This document shows, one piece after another, positions 58,191 through 64,000 of a stretch of 64,000 bases of DNA. Each line of letters starts with the position of its first letter. The first letter of the stretch is position 1. Location of the stretch: assembly GCA_030268105.1 (NCBI GenBank), contig BSDZ01000008.1:1674001-1738000 (forward strand). Direction: 5' to 3'. The stretch comes from Volvox africanus. Taxonomy: Eukaryota; Chlorophyta; Chlorophyceae; Chlamydomonadales; Volvocaceae. The notes under the pieces are model-generated. The model was given only the letters and a program-made list of their open reading frames with translations, made no database searches and was not told the origin of the DNA. The position numbers and the translations under genes are program-made.

Positions 58191-61100
58191 CTAAACGACA
58201 GTGGAATGCAGGAGTGCATGTGCAAGTCGCGACCGGTTAGGCAACCCAGGCCGTGCCCCGAGCTCGGTGCACTTGCAGGCCGCCACCACGGCCGCGAGCC
58301 GCAGCGTGGCTGGCAGCGGTAGCCCTGTGGCCAGTCCGTACAACACGCTACCGATAAAGGAGTCGCCGGCGCCTGTAGTATCTGTCACCGCGTCCTACAT
58401 GGGCAGATGCGTTCTTAAGTGGCGACAGGAAAAGGGAGCTGGTGCTTCTCAAGGAATCCTCACTGTTAACGGGTGACGCTATAAAATGTCGAATGGAGCT
58501 GACACGAGAAACAACGACGCAACAGACAGAGACAGACACACAAACACAAATACACACAAGCAGCACGCTCACTCGCGTGAAGCCCCGCCCCAACATATTG
58601 GATCCCTTGCTCTTCTGGTGCCAGCCTACATGCCTACCGACCTACATACCTGCCGACAAGAGGAACATATTGGCGGTCACGGGGTGACAGCGGAAGGACA
58701 GCGGACACAGTCCGCCTGACTTCGTACCTTTGGCAAGTCCGCGATGGATGCTAGCGTCACACGCCCCACCAATCCCGGTGCCATCGTGGCGGCTGGCGCT
58801 ACCCCCGTCGTTGTTCCGCTGGTCAGGAAGCCTGAGCCGTGGTAGCTGTCCGCCCGGTTCGCATCTGCGTTCAACGCTGCTGCCCGCTGCGCTGCGGCCT
58901 GCGCCTGACGAGCGGCCTGGGAGGGGTCCCTGTCAGGAGCGCAAGGAGATCCGTTATAAGGACCATTACGCACACACACACGCATGCATACGCATACGCA
59001 CACAACACACACAGACACCTACGCATAAACGAAGGGCAAAATTAAATGCAATTCACAGGTCAAATGAAGCGAGACCCGTCAAAAGTTGAAAGAAGTTGCA
59101 CAGAGGTGGTAGGATTTCTATTGAACGACGAGGAATGCTGCGACATGATGAGGGTACCGAGAGAATGAACTGTGTAGTAACCATCACGCGAGATACCAAG
59201 CGAGGAGAAGACAACGGAGAAGGGGGAGAAGGGACTTTATAGATAATCGCTTCCGGGTAGGTAGCGATTCTAGACGACGCCATTCACGATTACCACAACG
59301 AATGCCCACTAAGGACTTCCGCCCTGAGTTCACCACAGATGCTTTCTTACTGCCATTTACCACATAGAACTCATTCCCGTACCACCAACACCCCCCAGTT
59401 TCCGCAGCTTCGTTGGATGCAGTTACCATTCCACACCTCGACACGACTGACTCCCGCTCACCTGCCCGACGTGTACGCCAGGCGCACGTAGCCCTCTGTC
59501 GCCACCACTTTGCCAGCGCCAATACGCACGCCCGAGGCGCTCACGCATGCCGGCGGCAACGACGACGCGGCCGCAGCCATGGCGCCGCTCCGCACGATTT
59601 CGATCTGAGGTCCCAGCTCCACCGTCAGGATATCCTCCAACGTTTGTTCCGGAAGAGTCCGCGGGTCGGTACCCGCCGGCGGCGTACGCTCCAGGAGCAC
59701 CGCACCGCGGGTTCCCATCGTGGTGATCAGCCAGCGGGCTGCAGGCAGACGCTCGGCGGTGGCCAAGATAGCATCAGCTAGTCCTCCTTCCCCTGGAAAA
59801 AATGCGGATGGAAGCGGGCAAGGACAACCAGGGGACGTGACGTCTGACTGACGTCCGAAGACCGAGATCTGACGAGTTTGGATGTAACGTACATCACAAA
59901 AGACAGAATCAATAATATAGTAAGCCAAGCAATTCGAATATTAGTCTTAACTCTTGGTCCAGCACTGTCATCATGCCCGCTACTGCCCCGGTTCTGTAGT
60001 ACAGCCTTATAATACACGGTAGTAAGATACGACTCGCCAGTCCAGTCTTGTGGGAAGTGCGCCGATGTGACGATGTAGTCTGCTTCCGCCATCAACAACT
60101 CCAGGGAGGGTCGAAGCCGCTCAGCCTCTACCAGAACCTGGAGGTGGGAGCGGAGGGGTAATGCGTCGTCGGGACGCTAGGGTTTGAATGGAGAATGGGA
60201 ATGACCAATTGGATCGGTGGCGGGAATTAAATTATCTCTAGGAATAGCTAAAAGTGAATTTTTGCGAACTAAGACCACTTGTGTTACGAGTCAGGTCGAT
60301 GTTGACGAAGGTGTGAAGGTGACCAAGAACGAGGACCAATAATATGTTAACGTAGCCTATTTACATGGCTTGCAGGTTCATTTATCATCGGCTTGTGAGG
60401 TCATTTCTGGTCGCGGCTCGATAACGACATGCACAGATCGGCACAAGCTGCCCGCCATATATGTATTCTGGCACCCCCATCGTCTCTTCCACTCCTCTCC
60501 TCGTATCTTTTTCCTCTTTTCAATCCAGTAATGCATCGCATCTATTGAATCACAATACTAAAGGTCTGGCATTTGCAAACCATGAAATCTTCGCCGCACT
60601 TGAAAATATCGTAGTGTTCCGACCGCACATCGTGAGACGTATATTTGTTTGCCGAGTATCAATTATACAAACGACCTGAACATGTTTTCCTGTGTGTTAG
60701 AGATGTACATTCATCGATATTCATCGAGGCCGCCGGCCGGAGTTTACCTAATTCGTAGACGTACTAAATACGCTGTGATAAAAAAGTTGTACACGGCTAT
60801 CCTATTGCACACATGCTACATGTTGATTGTTCTTCCAATTAAGGAAACAATAATAACTAATGAATACAACAGCAAATTATAGCGAAAGAATGCGTAACAG
60901 GTAAACACTCTTTTCCATTGAGCTCCGCCAACATGGCTACCCAATTAAAAGCTCCCCAAGGCGGACAGAGTCGGACATGACTAGCCAGGTTGATCAAGAT
61001 ACAGTATGCAACACTCGCACCTACCACTAAGCAGGTAAACTGTTGATACCGTGTAAGAATATTTACTAAGTATCGCGAGTGCATCTCGAAAAGGACCCGC

Positions 61101-63451
61101 TAATCGCAAGTATGCAGGTAATCACCCTTACCGGTATGTGCGCGCGCGCACAATGAACTGCGGTGATTCCTGCTACGGTATGAATTTGGACGTTCCGTAC
61201 CCTTGCTTGGGGATAAAGTGAATTGCCAAAATAAACAAACGCATAGAACAGCGCGCGTTGCCCGTTAAGCACATCATCCTTGGTCAAATGACACCTCTCG
61301 CGCTCCTCTGCTCCGCGCGGGGCGAATGGTCCGTACCCACACCCTGCCCAGCCCTGCTGCACCCTGTCTCCCACAAAGCGACGACCTATTCCCGATGAGT
61401 TGTTGCAACATGAAAATAGTTGCGCTTTTAAAATGATGTGATTGACTATACAGCCTTTTGGGCCCGTTCCCCCCTCACAGCCCTACCCCTCATACACTGC
61501 ATGAAGTATGCCGAATCTAAGTTCCTAAATCCCGACATAAGCCCCTTTCCGTACACCTTACCGGGATCTTCCTCAGCCGTGCCGCCCGCACTAGAAGCAA
61601 CGCAGCCTCCGTGAGGCGACCGTCAAAGTACACCAGAGATGCGCCCTCAAGTACGGAAGAGATTCGCTCCTCGTCCATCTCGTACGGCTCCAGGGGCGCC
61701 CCAGGCGTGTGGATGCAGGTACGGGTGCCACCTGTGCAACACGACAAGAGACAGAGACCGCGGTGGGGTATAGACGAGGCATTGGTACATTGTATCGGGT
61801 GCCGTACCAGGTCCGGACTCAATCCCACCTAGGTGGGTGAAAGGAACACAGTGAAAGGAACGATGAATACGATGAAGGGGAGGGGGGGTGTTGGACGCAC
61901 GGCAGATGATATTGCGTAGAACCGAAAGAGGCCCCGTGCCCTAGCGCGCGCGTGTGTGTGTACTTGAACGAATATTGTCGTTTTCATTACAAAAGTACAA
62001 CTATAAACGGATTCGGGTTGTATTTCGGATTCCATCTCTGTAAATGTCCTGCAAAGAACGCAACAGTTGGTTCGCCGTGTAAGGCCCATATATGGCCCAT
62101 TCAAGGTAAATGGGTTTTGGTTTGCACTGCCTCTTGATTCTTGATTGTCTTGACGTAGACGTCATACAATAACATTATCTATTTCATTCGCATTGGATAT
62201 TAGGGTACACGAGATACGTACTTGGGCACAGCTGAGGAGTACGTCGTCATCCGTGATAACTTAGTTCGTTGGTGCCGCATGCCCCTCTGCTTGCTTAACA
62301 GCGACACCGGATGGAGTGATGGTGGCTCGGGTTAGCCGGGGGGAACAGCACAGCTATACACAAAAACACCCTAAAACCGGAAACGGTTCTGCAAATAGCA
62401 GTACACCCACCTCGTCGGTCGACGATTATGTAGGTGAAGGGTGAGGGGTGGCCTTCCGCCCGCAAGACGTGGGCGGTATCGATACCATCGCGGTGCAACT
62501 CACTGCATGGGGAGTGACGCGGGGGAGTGCGGAGGCCATCTCGTCGTGCGGGCCGGAGGGGAAAACGGGAGAAAAACACACACAATACCTGCAGCTAAAG
62601 ACCAAGGCCTCTATCAAGTGACCAACATGGTCAGAGGGCGGGATCTCGGGAAGGCAGGTTTATTAACCATGTACCCACAAGCAAATACACACGAGGGAAA
62701 TGCATCTGCGAATTCAAGACAGACGCCGCGCGGCGTAGGGTGCAAAGAGGGGGGGAGCGACCCAGGTGGGCGCGTGGCTGCCGGTTCCCGTGTAAATTCC
62801 CTTCCCCACCCTCGTCCCCTCTCCAACACGTACCTAATGATTCCGTCCCCGAGACCGTCGGCCCCAATCTGCACCCGTTCGTACAGGGCGGCAAATATAA
62901 TGGAACATAATGGAGCATTACAGAATGTAACGGAATGTAAACATGCGCTGTGGTTCGGTCACTGCCCGTCATCCGAGCCCCCGGTGCTTGTCCTTTCAGG
63001 GCAGGTCGCCCACATACAGTATAACACCCTTCCATACACACATACACAATATACGTAAAAAGAGGGTTCCTGTTCGTAAACCTGACCGGTTAAGCTCCAC
63101 ATCTCCCCGCACCGCCTAACCCAAGAGCGTGTTGCTCACATTCCAACAGATCCTCCGCGACCTGTACGACCTGTATTGGCTTAGCGAAGAGTCGTTACCT
63201 TGGTCACAAGTGTGGGAGCGAGACCCAGTCTAGCTGCAGCCGTGAGCGCATTGGCGCAGTTGCCGCCGCCTTGAGTCTGGACCGTGGGTGGGGGATAACA
63301 CCCAGTCAACAAGCCAGTGGTAGGGGCGGGTGCGGGAAACGAAACAGGGACCAATATGTACGGGGCAAGAATGGCGGGAAAAGACAGCCCCCGACCGCTA
63401 ATACGCGGCGCTCAGTATAATCCTGTTGCTGTTGCTGCTGCTGCAGCTGCT

Positions 63452-63482
<31 letters not shown>

Positions 63483-63963
63483 ATGATGATGACACCTGAG
63501 ACTGAGTCTGAGACTGATGATGATGTTGTTCCATTTCCTGACCCTCACTTTTCCCCCGGGCACATAGTTATCTTCCTCATCCAAACATGGGTTCTAGGTT
63601 TCCCGAGGTACCGAGGTACGGACCTCGAGCTTTTCCGTCCGGAGCTTCTCATCGGGGCGAGGGTACGCGGCGACGGAAGCCAAATAGTCCACTCCGCAGC
63701 TGCCCATTCCAACGATCTTGATACGCCTTTCGAGTGGTTGATCGCAGCCCTGGTCGTAGCTCGTAGAGGATGTATCCGATGGGCCCAGGGTTCCAGGCGT
63801 TTGAGCAGCACGACATAGCAGACCGTACTCGGCATCTCACCTGAAAGCCTGGATTGAAGCTGGCCCTGATGATCGTAGAAGTCAAACGGCATCGCCGAAA
63901 CCACCCTGCCTTGACGGCCCGTCCACTTCCAAACGGATTGCTTAAGGTAAACGTGCGTACCAT
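58191..63963 (-). CDS. PfkB-family (ribokinase-like) sugar/nucleoside kinase
   Basis: Ten exons: 63841-63963, 63624-63749, 63199-63276, 62834-62868, 62411-62502, 61562-61731, 60038-60137, 59462-59792, 58728-58929, 58191-58394; 1461 nt, 486 residues plus TAG, one frame. It should transfer phosphate from ATP to a sugar or nucleoside-like substrate. Motifs: VGMGSCGVDYL (55-64), PfkB signature 1 GGGNCANAL (86-94), TCIHTPGAP, LVYFDGRL, TTMGTRGAVL, and signature 2 DTTGAGDSF (424-432) with catalytic Asp430. The first 41 residues are rich in Arg, Ser and Thr and lack acids, like an organelle transit peptide. The ATG at 63961-63963 is taken as start, though the frame stays open to the window edge. An Ala/Gln-rich insert lies near residues 352-375. 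It resembles land-plant pfkB-like kinases from memory; the substrate is unknown. Confidence 0.9.
62945..63030 (+). repeat. Copy 9 of ~90-bp dispersed repeat (PfkB gene intron)
   Basis: GCGCTGTGGTTCGGTCAC, GAGCCCCCGGTGCTTGTCC, GGGCAGGTCGCCCACATAC, AGTATAACACCC, within the intron between exons 62834-62868 and 63199-63276. Confidence 0.85.
63424..63492. repeat. GCT and GAT triplet tracts (PfkB intron 2)
   Basis: GTTGCTGCTGCT-type triplets followed by ten GAT units between exons 2 and 3 of the kinase gene. Confidence 0.9.
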
Positions 63964-64000
63964 CGGTGAGCAGCTGTCAGGCGCGGTCGCTTTCGCCGGA

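Overview
The window is nuclear DNA from a green alga of the Chlamydomonas/Volvox lineage (Chlamydomonadales). The grounds are short intron-split exons with GT-AG borders, interstitial runs of the Chlamydomonas-type telomere unit (CCCTAAAA/TTTTAGGG), Ser-Pro-Pro-rich segments like those of volvocine matrix glycoproteins, scavenger-receptor cysteine-rich (SRCR) domains, and many microsatellites. The species cannot be named from the sequence. All four genes recognised lie on the minus strand. I saw no rRNA, tRNA, CRISPR array or bacterial feature.

Layout on the plus coordinate: (1) 1-2387 is the 5' end of gene A, which runs off the left edge. (2) 2388-11413 is about 9 kb without a recognisable gene; it holds a perfect 57-bp inverted repeat, simple repeats and one dispersed-repeat copy. 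(3) 11414-30475 is gene B, complete, with 31 exons and a predicted 1914 residues. (4) 30476-35866 is intergenic. (5) 35867-55482 is gene C, complete, with 31 exons and a predicted 2055 residues. (6) 55483-58190 is intergenic. (7) 58191-63963 is a PfkB-family sugar/nucleoside kinase gene with 10 exons and a predicted 486 residues.

Genes A, B and C are a head-to-tail tandem array of one family. Their order is: signal peptide, six-cysteine Kazal-type module, low-complexity Ser/Gln/His linker, trypsin-fold serine protease (His, Asp and Ser all present), five SRCR domains, a long Pro-rich rod of about 450-530 residues, and two more SRCR domains. B and C share every intron position and phase, and the exons added together stay in one open frame in each gene; this is the main support for the models. 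The proteins should be secreted or part of the extracellular matrix. The Pro-rich rod would give a stiff glycosylated spacer, the SRCR domains would bind ligands, and the protease, perhaps checked by its own Kazal module, would act on extracellular substrates. These functional roles are inferred from domains.

Introns and spacers carry two dispersed repeat families (a ~90-bp element with nine copies and a ~200-bp element with two), minisatellites and microsatellites. These account for many long spurious open frames on both strands.
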